Assembly (NCBI RefSeq): GCF_022548875.1
Contig: NZ_JAKZEW010000033.1
Location: 1-50,333, forward strand
Length of the DNA stretch: 50,333 nt
Source of the DNA: Glycomyces sp. L485
GTDB lineage: Bacteria; Actinomycetota; Actinomycetes; Mycobacteriales; Micromonosporaceae
Direction: 5' to 3'
The translations under genes and the position numbers were made by a program. Below the pieces are notes generated by a model, which did no database searches, was not told where the DNA came from, and was given only the letters and a program-made list of their open reading frames with translations. This document shows, one piece after another, positions 42,249 to 50,333 of this stretch (the stretch's first letter is position 1; every line of letters begins with the position of its first letter).

Positions 42249-43898
42249 ATGGCCACCGCTACCGCCGCATCTTCGACCGCGCGCGAGCAAACGCTCGGCA
42301 CGCTAGCCGGCACCGGCAGGCTGCTGCGCTTCCAGGCCCGTCGCACCAGGGTCTACCTGACCGGCTGGTTCGTCGGCCTGGTCGGCATGTCCTGGCTGGT
42401 CGCCGCGAGCTTCCCCGAGCTGTACCCGTCGCCCGAGGACCGCGCCGAGTTCGCGCTCACCGTCGACACGCCCGCGATGCGGTCGATGACCGGGCCGGGC
42501 GAGTACCTCGACGCCTACGCCGCCAGCACCGGCGCGATGTTCGCCCACCAGATGATCCTGTGGACCGGGGCGATCGCCGCGGTCATGTTCATCCTGCTCA
42601 TCACCCGCCTGACCCGCTCCGACGAGGAGACCTCGCGTCTGGAGGTCATCCGTTCCCTGCCGGTGGGCCGCCGCTCCGACCTGGCCGCCGCGCTGATGCT
42701 GGCCGCGTTCGCGGCCGTGGCGCTCGGCCTGCTGATGGCGCTGGCCGTCTCCGGCATGCAAGGGGTCGACGCCGAAGGCGCGCTGCTGTACGGGCTCGGA
42801 TTCACCGCGATCGGCATCGTGTTCGCCTCCGTGACCGCCGTGGCCGCCCAGCTCGCGAGCTACGGGTCGAGCGCCAACGGGCTCGCGTTCGGCACGCTGG
42901 GCTTCACCGTGCTCATGGGCGCGATCGGCAGCGCCCAGGAGAGCTGGCCGTTGTGGCTCTCACCAGTCGGATGGGCGCAGCTGACATACGTGTTCACACC
43001 CGAGCAGCGCTGGTGGCCGCTCGCCGTCGCCGCGGTCGTCGGAGCTCTCCTGGTCTGGCTGGCGTTCGCGCTGGTCGCCAAGCGCGACTTCGGTCTCGGC
43101 ATGCTCCCGGGACGGCCCGGGCCCTCGATCGCCGCACCCGGCTTGAACAGCATCGGCACGCTGACGTTCCGCCTCACGCGCGGACTGCTGTGGGCCGGCG
43201 TCATCACGATGCTGGTGCTCGGCGCCGCGTACGGCTCGGTCGTCGGATCCGCCGACGACATGCTCTCCGGGCTCTCGGACACGCAGCGCCAGCTCATCGA
43301 CCAGGGCGGGGGCAGCATGGCGGAGAACTTCTCGGCCACGATCGCCAAGATCGACGCGTTCTTCGCGACGATCTTCGGGCTGCTGGTCATCGGCCGGGCG
43401 AGAAAAGAGGAAACCGGGGGGCGCGGAGAGCTCCTGGCCTCCGCGCCCGTCCCCCGGTCCGGCTGGCCCGGCTCGTACCTGCCCGCGGCACTACTCGTCA
43501 GCGCCACGGCCACAGTCGTCGGCGGGATCGGCCTCGGACTCGCCGCCGCCGGCTCGGTCGGCGACTGGTCCTACTTCGGCAAACTGCTGCTCGCCTCCGT
43601 CATCCAGATCCCCGCCGTCTGGGTGATGGTGGCGCTCGCGTTCGCCTGCTTCGGCTGGCTGCCGCGGGCGGGCTGGCTGCGCTGGCTGCCATGGGTGTAC
43701 ACGTTCGTGGTCGGGTACTACGGGGACCTGCTGGAAGTGCCGGGCCGGGCCAGAGACGTCTCGCCGTTCGAGCACGCCGGCGCGTACCCGGCCCAGGACG
43801 TGGAGTGGCTGTCGATCGCCGTGCTGCTCGTCGTCGGGGCCGCGATCGCGGCGCTCGGCCTTGCGGGAGTCCGGCGCCGCAATCTCCACTTCGCCTAG
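42249..43898 (+). CDS. ABC exporter permease, polyketide-antibiotic exporter type
   Basis: This 549-residue membrane protein has about twelve spans in two halves, resembling COG3559 permeases such as TnrB3 of tetronasin resistance. It works with the adjacent ATPase, probably to expel a hydrophobic compound. The substrate cannot be told from the sequence. It ends 35 bases before adnA. Confidence 0.85.
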   Translation: MATATAASSTAREQTLGTLAGTGRLLRFQARRTRVYLTGWFVGLVGMSWLVAASFPELYPSPEDRAEFALTVDTPAMRSMTGPGEYLDAYAASTGAMFAHQMILWTGAIAAVMFILLITRLTRSDEETSRLEVIRSLPVGRRSDLAAALMLAAFAAVALGLLMALAVSGMQGVDAEGALLYGLGFTAIGIVFASVTAVAAQLASYGSSANGLAFGTLGFTVLMGAIGSAQESWPLWLSPVGWAQLTYVFTPEQRWWPLAVAAVVGALLVWLAFALVAKRDFGLGMLPGRPGPSIAAPGLNSIGTLTFRLTRGLLWAGVITMLVLGAAYGSVVGSADDMLSGLSDTQRQLIDQGGGSMAENFSATIAKIDAFFATIFGLLVIGRARKEETGGRGELLASAPVPRSGWPGSYLPAALLVSATATVVGGIGLGLAAAGSVGDWSYFGKLLLASVIQIPAVWVMVALAFACFGWLPRAGWLRWLPWVYTFVVGYYGDLLEVPGRARDVSPFEHAGAYPAQDVEWLSIAVLLVVGAAIAALGLAGVRRRNLHFA

Positions 43899-43933
43899 CC
43901 GGTTGTCAGACCCCTGTGGTTGAGTAGGCACCC

Positions 43934-46900
43934 ATGAGGGGGCCGGCCGAACTTCGATACGAGCTGATCGATCCGCCCGCTGCGCCGTCCGAGTTCACAC
44001 TCGACGAGGCGCAGCGGGCGGTCGTCGCCCACGCCTCGGGCCCGATGCTGGTGCGCGGCGGGCCGGGCACCGGCAAGACCGAGGCGCTCATCCGAAGTGC
44101 CGCGGCGCGAATCGAGGCCGGCACCGACCCGGCTTCGGTGCTCGTGCTCGGGCTCCGGCGGCAGGACACCGCCTATCTGCGCGGGCGCGTGAACGCCCTG
44201 ACGGCCCCGCGATCGGCCGCCGAGGTCGGCACGTTCACCTTCCCGGCCTTCGCGTTCGCGGTACTGCGGGCCGCCGCCGTCGCCGACGGCCGAGAGGAGC
44301 CGCGGCTGCTCACCGGACCGGAGGCCGACGCGCTCATCCGCTCCATGCTCGCCGCCGAGGACTTCGGCTGGCCTGAAGGGCTCTCGGAGGCGCTGCGCAC
44401 GTACGCGTTCGCGCAGCAGCTGCGGGACCTGGTGCTGCGCTGCGGCGAGCGCGGCGTCTCCGAGCGAGCCCTGGCCGCGTTCGGCCGCGAGCACGACCGG
44501 CCCGAGTGGATCGCCGCCGCGCGCTTCTACGACCGCTACGTCACGACGCTGGCCGTCCAGTCGGTCGCCAGCGCCCTGTACGACTCGGCCGAGATCGTCC
44601 GCGCCGCCGCGGTCGAGCTGCGCGAGCGTCCCGACCTGCTGCCGCGCCCGGCATGGGTGTTCGTCGACGACCTCCAGGACGCCACTCCCGCGCACCTCGA
44701 ACTGCTGGAGCTGCTGGCCGGGGGCGGCGGCAACCTGGTAGCCGCGGCCTGCCCGGACGAGGCCGTATTCGGTTACCAGGGCGGCGACCCCGAGGCCGTC
44801 CGCGACTTCCCCGACCGTTTCGCCACGCCCACCGGCGAGGACGCGCCGACGGTGCAGCTGGCGAACACCCACACGGTCGCGCTGGCGCCCTTGGCGGCCA
44901 CCACGACGCTGTCACGGCGGCTGCGAGGCCCGGACCGCGACCGGCGGCGCGGCACCGACTCCGAAGAGGAAGGATCGGTGGCGGTGGTGCATCTGCCGTC
45001 GGCCACGCGGGAGGCCGTCCACATCGCCGACACCGTGCGGCGCGCGCACCTGCTCGACGGCACCGCATACAGCGACATGGCCGTCGTCGTCAAGTCCGCC
45101 TCGGCGATCGGGCAGCTGCGCCGGGCGATGCAGCACGCGGGCGTGCCCACCCGGCAGGCCGCCGACGACGTGCCGCTCCCGGCCCACACCACCGTCAGGG
45201 ACCTGCTGCGGATCATCCTCATCGGACGCCAACCCGGCAGGCTCGACGAGTCCACCGCGGCGGGGCTCCTCCACTCCGCGTACGGCGGCGCCGACCCGTT
45301 CGCCGAGCGGCGCCTGCGCCAGGAGCTGCGGCGCATCGCCGTCGCCGCCGACGACTTCTCCCCCGCGTCCGACCTGCTCGTGGAGGCCCTCAGCGACCCC
45401 GGCGAGATCGCCTCGCTCCCGGACGAGGCGTGGGCCGAGCCGGCCCGGCGGCTCTCGACGCTGTTCGAGGCCGCCCGTTCCGGGCACGGGGTGTGCGAGG
45501 TGCTGTGGGCGGTGTGGGAGGCCTCGGGCATGGGTGAGCGGCTGCGCCGCCGGGCCCTGTCCCCGGACCGGCGCGCGCAGCGCGCCGACGCCGAACTCGA
45601 CGCGGTCATCGCCCTGTTCGACCTCGCCGCGGACTACGAGCACAAGCAGCCCGGAGCGGGCGTCGACGTGTTCTGCGAGCACGTGCTGCACCAGGAGCTC
45701 CCCGGCGACTTCCTGTCGGCCGCAGCCGACGTCGGCGACGCGGTCACGCTCACCACCGCGCACGCCGCCCACGGCAGGCAGTGGGAGTTCGTCGTCGTCG
45801 CCGGGGCGCAGGAGGGTGTGTGGCCCAACCTGCGCCTGCGCGGGTCGGTTCTGGGCGCCGAGGCGCTGGTCGACCTCCTCGACGGGAGGGCCGACGTGGA
45901 CGCCGTCGCGCAACTGCTCGACGAGGAGCGGCGGCTGTTCTATGTGGCCTGCACGCGGGCGCGGAAGGCGCTGACCGTGACCGCCGTCGACTCCGACGAC
46001 ATGCAGCCCAGCCGGTTCAGCGCCGAGCTCGGGGTCGAGCCGGCCACGCCGCCGCGCAGCGTGCGCCCGTTGAGCCTCGCGTCGCTGGTCGCGCGGCTGC
46101 GCGAGGTCGTCGTGGACACCCGGCACCCCGGCCGCGAGGCCGCGGCGGCGCAGCTTCGGCGCCTCGCCGAGGCCCTCGTGCCCGGCGCCGACCCGGCGAG
46201 CTGGTGGGGCCTGGCCGAGCTGTCCGACGAGCGCGCGCTCGCCCTGGCCGGGGAGAGGATCAGGATCTCGCCGTCGCAAGTGGAGAAGACGCAGCAGTGC
46301 GGGCTGCGGTGGGTCCTCGAATCCCACGGCGGCGACGACGGCGACCTGCTGCCGAGGCACATGGGCACCCTCCTGCACGCCGCCGCCGAAGCCGTCGCCG
46401 AATCCCCCGGCGCCGAACCCGCCGAGGTGATGGAGCGAGTCGTCGGCGAGCACTTCGACCGGCTGCCGTTCGAAGCGCCGTGGCAGGCCGAGCAGGAACG
46501 CAGGCGCGTCTCCGGCGCGGTCGAGCGATTCGCGAGCTGGCTGCGCGCCAACGAGCGCGAGCTGCTCGGCGCCGAGCGGTCCTTCCGCGTCGAGCTCGCG
46601 ATCGGGCCGCCCGGCGTCGAAGTCGTCATGTCCGGCCAGGTCGACCGGCTCGAACGCGACGCGGACGGCCGCGTCTACGTCGTCGACCTCAAGACCGGCA
46701 AGCAGGTCCCCAGCCAGAAGGACACCGAGGAGAACCCGCAGATGGGCGCCTACCAGCTCGCCGTCGCCGAAGGCGCCTTCGAGGAGGGCTCGGAGGCGGG
46801 AGGCGCCGAACTGGTCTACCCGAGCAAGGACGCCAGGTCGATCACCGTCCGCTCGCAGGGCCCGCTCGGCGAAGCCGAGAACCCCGACTGGGCGAGAGAC

Positions 46901-47032
46901 CTCGTCGCCGACACCGCGAACCAGATGGGCGGGGCCACCTTCGAAGCCCGGCACTCCGGCAAGTGCACCACCTGCTCGGTCCGGAACTGCTGCCCCATCG
47001 CCGACGAGGGACGGCAGGTCACCGATGAGTAG
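43934..47032 (+). CDS. adnA: AdnA-type helicase-nuclease subunit with iron-sulfur cluster
   Basis: This 1,032-residue UvrD-like subunit of the actinobacterial AdnAB complex resects double-strand breaks. Walker A is GGPGTGKT (42-49). The DExx box is VDDLQD (244-249) with Asp in place of the catalytic Glu, in line with AdnA being the weaker motor. The C-terminal RecB-family nuclease has Asp904 (GQVDRLE), Asp918 and Lys920 (DLKTGK). Four Cys in the AddB-like spacing (Cys789, then Cys1011-X2-Cys1014-X5-Cys1020) should hold a 4Fe-4S cluster. It overlaps adnB by eight bases. Confidence 0.88.
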   Translation: MRGPAELRYELIDPPAAPSEFTLDEAQRAVVAHASGPMLVRGGPGTGKTEALIRSAAARIEAGTDPASVLVLGLRRQDTAYLRGRVNALTAPRSAAEVGTFTFPAFAFAVLRAAAVADGREEPRLLTGPEADALIRSMLAAEDFGWPEGLSEALRTYAFAQQLRDLVLRCGERGVSERALAAFGREHDRPEWIAAARFYDRYVTTLAVQSVASALYDSAEIVRAAAVELRERPDLLPRPAWVFVDDLQDATPAHLELLELLAGGGGNLVAAACPDEAVFGYQGGDPEAVRDFPDRFATPTGEDAPTVQLANTHTVALAPLAATTTLSRRLRGPDRDRRRGTDSEEEGSVAVVHLPSATREAVHIADTVRRAHLLDGTAYSDMAVVVKSASAIGQLRRAMQHAGVPTRQAADDVPLPAHTTVRDLLRIILIGRQPGRLDESTAAGLLHSAYGGADPFAERRLRQELRRIAVAADDFSPASDLLVEALSDPGEIASLPDEAWAEPARRLSTLFEAARSGHGVCEVLWAVWEASGMGERLRRRALSPDRRAQRADAELDAVIALFDLAADYEHKQPGAGVDVFCEHVLHQELPGDFLSAAADVGDAVTLTTAHAAHGRQWEFVVVAGAQEGVWPNLRLRGSVLGAEALVDLLDGRADVDAVAQLLDEERRLFYVACTRARKALTVTAVDSDDMQPSRFSAELGVEPATPPRSVRPLSLASLVARLREVVVDTRHPGREAAAAQLRRLAEALVPGADPASWWGLAELSDERALALAGERIRISPSQVEKTQQCGLRWVLESHGGDDGDLLPRHMGTLLHAAAEAVAESPGAEPAEVMERVVGEHFDRLPFEAPWQAEQERRRVSGAVERFASWLRANERELLGAERSFRVELAIGPPGVEVVMSGQVDRLERDADGRVYVVDLKTGKQVPSQKDTEENPQMGAYQLAVAEGAFEEGSEAGGAELVYPSKDARSITVRSQGPLGEAENPDWARDLVADTANQMGGATFEARHSGKCTTCSVRNCCPIADEGRQVTDE

Positions 47033-50000
47033 ACGCCACCCGTACAGCGCCGTCGGGATAGCGAACCGGCTCGGGCAGCCCACGCCCACCACCGAGCAGC
47101 AGGCGGTCATCGAGGCCGGGCCCGCGCCGCTGCTCGTGGTCGCCGGCGCCGGTTCGGGGAAGACCACCACGATGGCCGACCGGGTCGTGTGGCTCATCGC
47201 CAACCAGGTCGCCCGGCCCGAGCACGTCCTCGGCCTCACGTTCACGCGCAAGGCCGCCGCGGAACTGGCCGCGCGGGTGCGAGAGAAGCTCGGCAAGCTC
47301 GCCGAGGGGATCCCCGAACTGTCAGAGCTGCACGGCGAGCCGACCGTCTCCACCTACAACGCTTACGCGGCGAGCCTCGTGTCCGAGCACGGCATCCGCA
47401 TCGGCGTGGAGCCCAACACGCGGGTGGTCACCGAGACCGGGCGCTGGCAGCTCGCGCGCGACCTCGTGACGGCCTGGGACGGGGAGATGACCGAGTTCGA
47501 CGTCGGCGTCGACAATGTCACCGAACTGGTGCTGCGCCTGGCCGGCGAGCTGGCCGAGCACCTGCGCGACGGCGAGGACCTGCGCTCCTTCGACCGGCAC
47601 ATGGCGATCGAACTCGAACAGCGGCGAGCGAAGAAGGACAACGCGGACTTCCGTTCGTTCGTGGCGCTGCTGCGCAAGCACGGTCAGCTGCTGCCGCTGG
47701 TCGAGGCATGGGAACGGCGCAAGCGGGAGCACAGCGTCATGGACTTCGCCGACCAGCTCTCGCTCGCCGCCGAACTCGTGGCGCTCTCGCCGGAGATCAC
47801 GCGGACCGAGCGGGACCGGTGGCGGGTGGTGCTGCTCGACGAATACCAGGACACGTCGCACTCACAGGTGACGCTGCTGCGGGAGCTGTTCGGCGGCGGG
47901 CACCCGGTGACGGCCGTCGGCGACCCGAACCAGTCGATCTACTCCTGGCGCGGAGCCTCGGCCGGGACGCTCCAGCGGTTCCCCGCCGACTTCCCCGCCC
48001 CGTCTGGCGAGGCCGCGTCCACCGTGTACCTGACCAGGTCGTGGCGGAACCGGGCCCGGATCCTCGACGTCGCCAACGGAGTGTCGGCGCCGCTGCGCGC
48101 CGGGACGGTGCCGCCGCTGACCGCCGGGGTCGACGGGGACGGCCTGGTCGAGGCGGCCATGCACCTGACCATGGACGACGAGGCGGCGTGGATAGCCGAG
48201 CGGCTGCTCGAGGCCTGGGACCCGGCGGGCACCGAGACGGCGGCAGTGCTGGTGCGCAAGCGGCGCCAGATCCCCCCGCTGCACCGGGCTCTGACAGCCG
48301 CGGGACTGCCGGTGCAAGTCGTGGGGTCGCTGGGCCTCCTGTACTACCCGGAGGTCGCCGAAGTCGTCGCGATGCTGCGAGCCGCCGCCGATCCGACGAA
48401 CGGGCCGGCGCTCATGCGGCTGCTGGCCGGGGCGCGGTGGCGGATCGGCCCGCGGGACATCGGCGCACTGTGGAGCAGAGCGCGGGAGCTCGCTCCGGAC
48501 CTGCGCGGGTTCGAACCGGACGCCGGGGTCGAGGCCGAGGCGTCGCTGGCGGACGCGCTGGCCGACCCGGGAGAGCCTGGAAACTACTCGGCGCTGGGAC
48601 TGCTGCGGTTCGGGCAGCTCCACGAGGAGCTGACTTGGATCAGGAGCCGACTGGGGCAGAGCCTCCCGGACGTAGTCGGCGACGTGATCGCGCATACCGG
48701 CTTGGACGTGGAGGTCATGCTCCACCAGGGCGACCTGTCCAACCTGGATGAATTCACCGATATCGCGGCATCGTACGAGAACGACACGAGCGCCGCGAGC
48801 ATCCCGGGGTTCCTTTCGTACCTCGAATCGGCGGCCGAGCGGGAACGCGGCCTCGTCGTGGAAGGCGCGAAAGAGGCGGGCGGTGTGGTGCAGCTGATGA
48901 CGGTCCACGCCGCGAAGGGCCTGGAGTGGGACGTGGTGTCGGTGCCGGGACTGTGCGAGGGGATCCTGCCGAGCGGCGGGGCGGTCTCGACGTGGGTGAC
49001 CGACGCCTCGAGGCTGCCGTATCCGCTGCGCGGCGACGCGGCGAACCTGCCGCTGCTGTACCTGGAGGAGGCCCGCACACCGGCCGAGGTCGCGAAGGCG
49101 CTGCGCGCCTTCAGGTCCGATGACAAGGACGCCAGGCTCGACGAGGAGCGCCGACTGGCCTATGTGGCACTGACGAGAGCGCGCCATACGCTGCTGGCGA
49201 GCGGGTACTGGTGGGACGCGGAGAAGAACGGGAGCCGCGAGCCTGCGCCGTATCTGGAGGAGGCGCGTGATGCGGGGGCGCTGGTCGCCGCTTGGACCGA
49301 ACCGGGCCCGTCGAACCCGCTCGAAGACCAGGCCAGGACGGCGCAGTGGCCGAAGGCGGCGCCGCTGGGCTCCCGGCAGGAGGCGTTCGCCGAGGCGGCC
49401 GATCTGGTGATCGCGGCGGGCGATCTGAGCGACGCTCCGGCTGCCAGGCAGTGGGCCGAGGAGGCGGAACTGCTGCTGGCCGAGCGGGACGAGCGCGAAT
49501 CGGGCGTGGTGCGGCTGCCGCGGCCCGAACGGCTGTCGACCTCGCAGCTGATGGCGATGCGGGAGGACGAGGAGACCTTCGCAGCGGCGAGGCGCCGGCC
49601 GATGCCGCAGCCTCCGCGGGAGGTCACCCAGCGGGGAACGGAGTTCCACTCGTGGGTGGAGGAGTTCTTCGGCGGTGGGACCCTATTCGACCCGGCGGAC
49701 CTGCCTGGAGCGGCGGACGAGACGGTCGCCGACGAGGACTTGGCCCGGCTCAAGGAGACCTTCAAGGGCTCCGAATGGGCGAGCCGGCAGGTCGTCGCGC
49801 AGGAAGTCCCGTTCGTCGTCGAGTTCGAAGGGACGGTCGTGCGGGGCCGCATCGACGCGGTGTTCGCCGGCGAGGACGGCGGCTTCGACATCGTCGACTG
49901 GAAGACCGGGCGCCCGCCTCGGGGCGAGGATGCCGAGCACGCGGCGTTCCAGCTTCGCGTGTACCGGAGGGCGTGGTCGCGGTTGAAGGGCGTGCCCGAG

Positions 50001-50066
50001 TCACGCATCCGCACGGCGTTCTACTACGTCGGCGCAGACCACACCTGGTGGCCCGAGCTCGACTAA
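47025..50066 (+). CDS. adnB: AdnB-type helicase-nuclease subunit
   Basis: This 1,013-residue partner of AdnA has a canonical UvrD motor: Walker A AGAGSGKT (40-47), Walker B LLDEYQD with Asp272/Glu273, GDPNQSIYSWRGA and the TVHAAKGLEWD motif. The C-terminal RecB nuclease is complete: GTEFH, Asp944 (RGRIDAV), Asp958 and Lys960 (DWKTGR) and QLRVYRRAW. It should be the main motor and second nuclease of the complex. Its ATG overlaps the adnA end by eight bases. Confidence 0.9.
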   Translation: MSRRHPYSAVGIANRLGQPTPTTEQQAVIEAGPAPLLVVAGAGSGKTTTMADRVVWLIANQVARPEHVLGLTFTRKAAAELAARVREKLGKLAEGIPELSELHGEPTVSTYNAYAASLVSEHGIRIGVEPNTRVVTETGRWQLARDLVTAWDGEMTEFDVGVDNVTELVLRLAGELAEHLRDGEDLRSFDRHMAIELEQRRAKKDNADFRSFVALLRKHGQLLPLVEAWERRKREHSVMDFADQLSLAAELVALSPEITRTERDRWRVVLLDEYQDTSHSQVTLLRELFGGGHPVTAVGDPNQSIYSWRGASAGTLQRFPADFPAPSGEAASTVYLTRSWRNRARILDVANGVSAPLRAGTVPPLTAGVDGDGLVEAAMHLTMDDEAAWIAERLLEAWDPAGTETAAVLVRKRRQIPPLHRALTAAGLPVQVVGSLGLLYYPEVAEVVAMLRAAADPTNGPALMRLLAGARWRIGPRDIGALWSRARELAPDLRGFEPDAGVEAEASLADALADPGEPGNYSALGLLRFGQLHEELTWIRSRLGQSLPDVVGDVIAHTGLDVEVMLHQGDLSNLDEFTDIAASYENDTSAASIPGFLSYLESAAERERGLVVEGAKEAGGVVQLMTVHAAKGLEWDVVSVPGLCEGILPSGGAVSTWVTDASRLPYPLRGDAANLPLLYLEEARTPAEVAKALRAFRSDDKDARLDEERRLAYVALTRARHTLLASGYWWDAEKNGSREPAPYLEEARDAGALVAAWTEPGPSNPLEDQARTAQWPKAAPLGSRQEAFAEAADLVIAAGDLSDAPAARQWAEEAELLLAERDERESGVVRLPRPERLSTSQLMAMREDEETFAAARRRPMPQPPREVTQRGTEFHSWVEEFFGGGTLFDPADLPGAADETVADEDLARLKETFKGSEWASRQVVAQEVPFVVEFEGTVVRGRIDAVFAGEDGGFDIVDWKTGRPPRGEDAEHAAFQLRVYRRAWSRLKGVPESRIRTAFYYVGADHTWWPELD

Positions 50067-50189
50067 GAAAAAGGGCTGCCCTGGGAGGTCTGGGCCTGAG
50101 GTGTCTGGGGGCGGTGTCTGGGGGCTGGGAGCACGCCTGGGGAGGCCGGAAATGGCCCTTGGGCGGTTGGCGGCATCTTCCACGTGGGT

Positions 50190-50237
50190 GGTTGTTGTGC
50201 GCCAAGGGCGGCAGCGACGGGGAGGTGGAGGGATGTT
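50190..50237 (+). repeat. Short dispersed element, right copy
   Basis: TGTGCGCCAAGGGCGGCAGCGA is followed by GGGAGGTGGAGGGATG; about 37 of 47 positions match the minus strand at 294-343. Here the element ends in a ribosome binding site and ATG that open a frame to the window edge, so it may be a conserved 5' region of a gene family. Confidence 0.5.
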
Positions 50238-50333
50238 CGAGGATGTGTTGCGGGGGTCGGGCGCGCGTGGGGCCGGGCGGCCGGTGAGTTTCGCTCGTGT
50301 TGTGTTGGGCGGCAGGCGGTCCGGGGCCCGAAC
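50233..50333 (+). CDS. Start of an unidentified gene, cut by the window edge
   Basis: An ATG eight bases after GGAGGT opens a frame that is still open at the edge (33 codons, beginning MFEDVLRGSGARGAGRPVSF). The residues seen are too few and too basic/Gly-rich to assign a family. It follows adnB by about 165 bases. Confidence 0.3.
   Translation, partial: MFEDVLRGSGARGAGRPVSFARVVLGGRRSGAR

Noticed and set aside
44912-47353. 813-codon minus-strand open frame opposite adnA
   Set aside because: It is antisense to a gene with intact helicase and nuclease motifs; the composition is that of a high-GC shadow frame.

Overview
The window is chromosomal DNA of a high-GC actinomycete. The evidence is the core genes themselves: an actinobacterial-type ribosomal protein and RNA polymerase super-locus, AdnA/AdnB-type helicase-nucleases, an NgcEFG-type amino-sugar importer without its own ATPase, and many GTG/TTG starts and long GC-rich terminator stems. 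A Glycomycetales/Micromonosporales-type lineage would fit, but the sequence alone does not settle the family.

Layout. Bases 1-560 hold no convincing intact gene, only a short signal-peptide-like fragment and a copy of a short repeat. From 579 to 10.7 kb lies an amino-sugar salvage island. It has an RpiR regulator with ngcE-ngcF-ngcG (ABC import of GlcNAc/chitobiose-type sugars), a divergent BadF/BadG-type amino-sugar kinase, a coiled-coil membrane protein of unknown role, murQ with a divergent RpiR/MurR-like regulator and two palindromic operators, and a lipoprotein GH3 N-acetylglucosaminidase (NagZ-like). Together these would release, import, phosphorylate and de-etherify peptidoglycan or chitin amino sugars.

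From 10.9 to 41.2 kb nearly everything runs leftward on the minus strand. In order of transcription this part holds a GbsR/MarR-like regulator, secE, nusG, rplK-rplA, rplJ-rplL (with an attenuated L10 leader), an acidic lipoprotein with a truncated tandem copy, rpoB-rpoC, a small membrane protein, rpsL-rpsG-fusA-tuf, and then the S10 and spc operons from rpsJ to rplR. The spc operon stops after rplR at a strong terminator; rpsE, rpmD, rplO and secY are not next to it. A plus-strand vapBC toxin-antitoxin pair and an eroded second antitoxin sit between rpoC and the rpsL group.

From 41.3 kb to the end genes run rightward: a two-gene ABC exporter (ATPase plus COG3559-type permease) divergent from its likely regulator, adnA-adnB for double-strand-break end resection, and the start of an unidentified gene preceded by the repeat also seen at the left end.

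Most notable are the core-gene alleles. RpsL carries Arg at position 88, and RpoB carries an unusual rifampicin-pocket segment. Other points of interest are the early end of the spc operon, the tandem partial lipoprotein duplication, and the decayed toxin-antitoxin material between the rpoBC and str operons.
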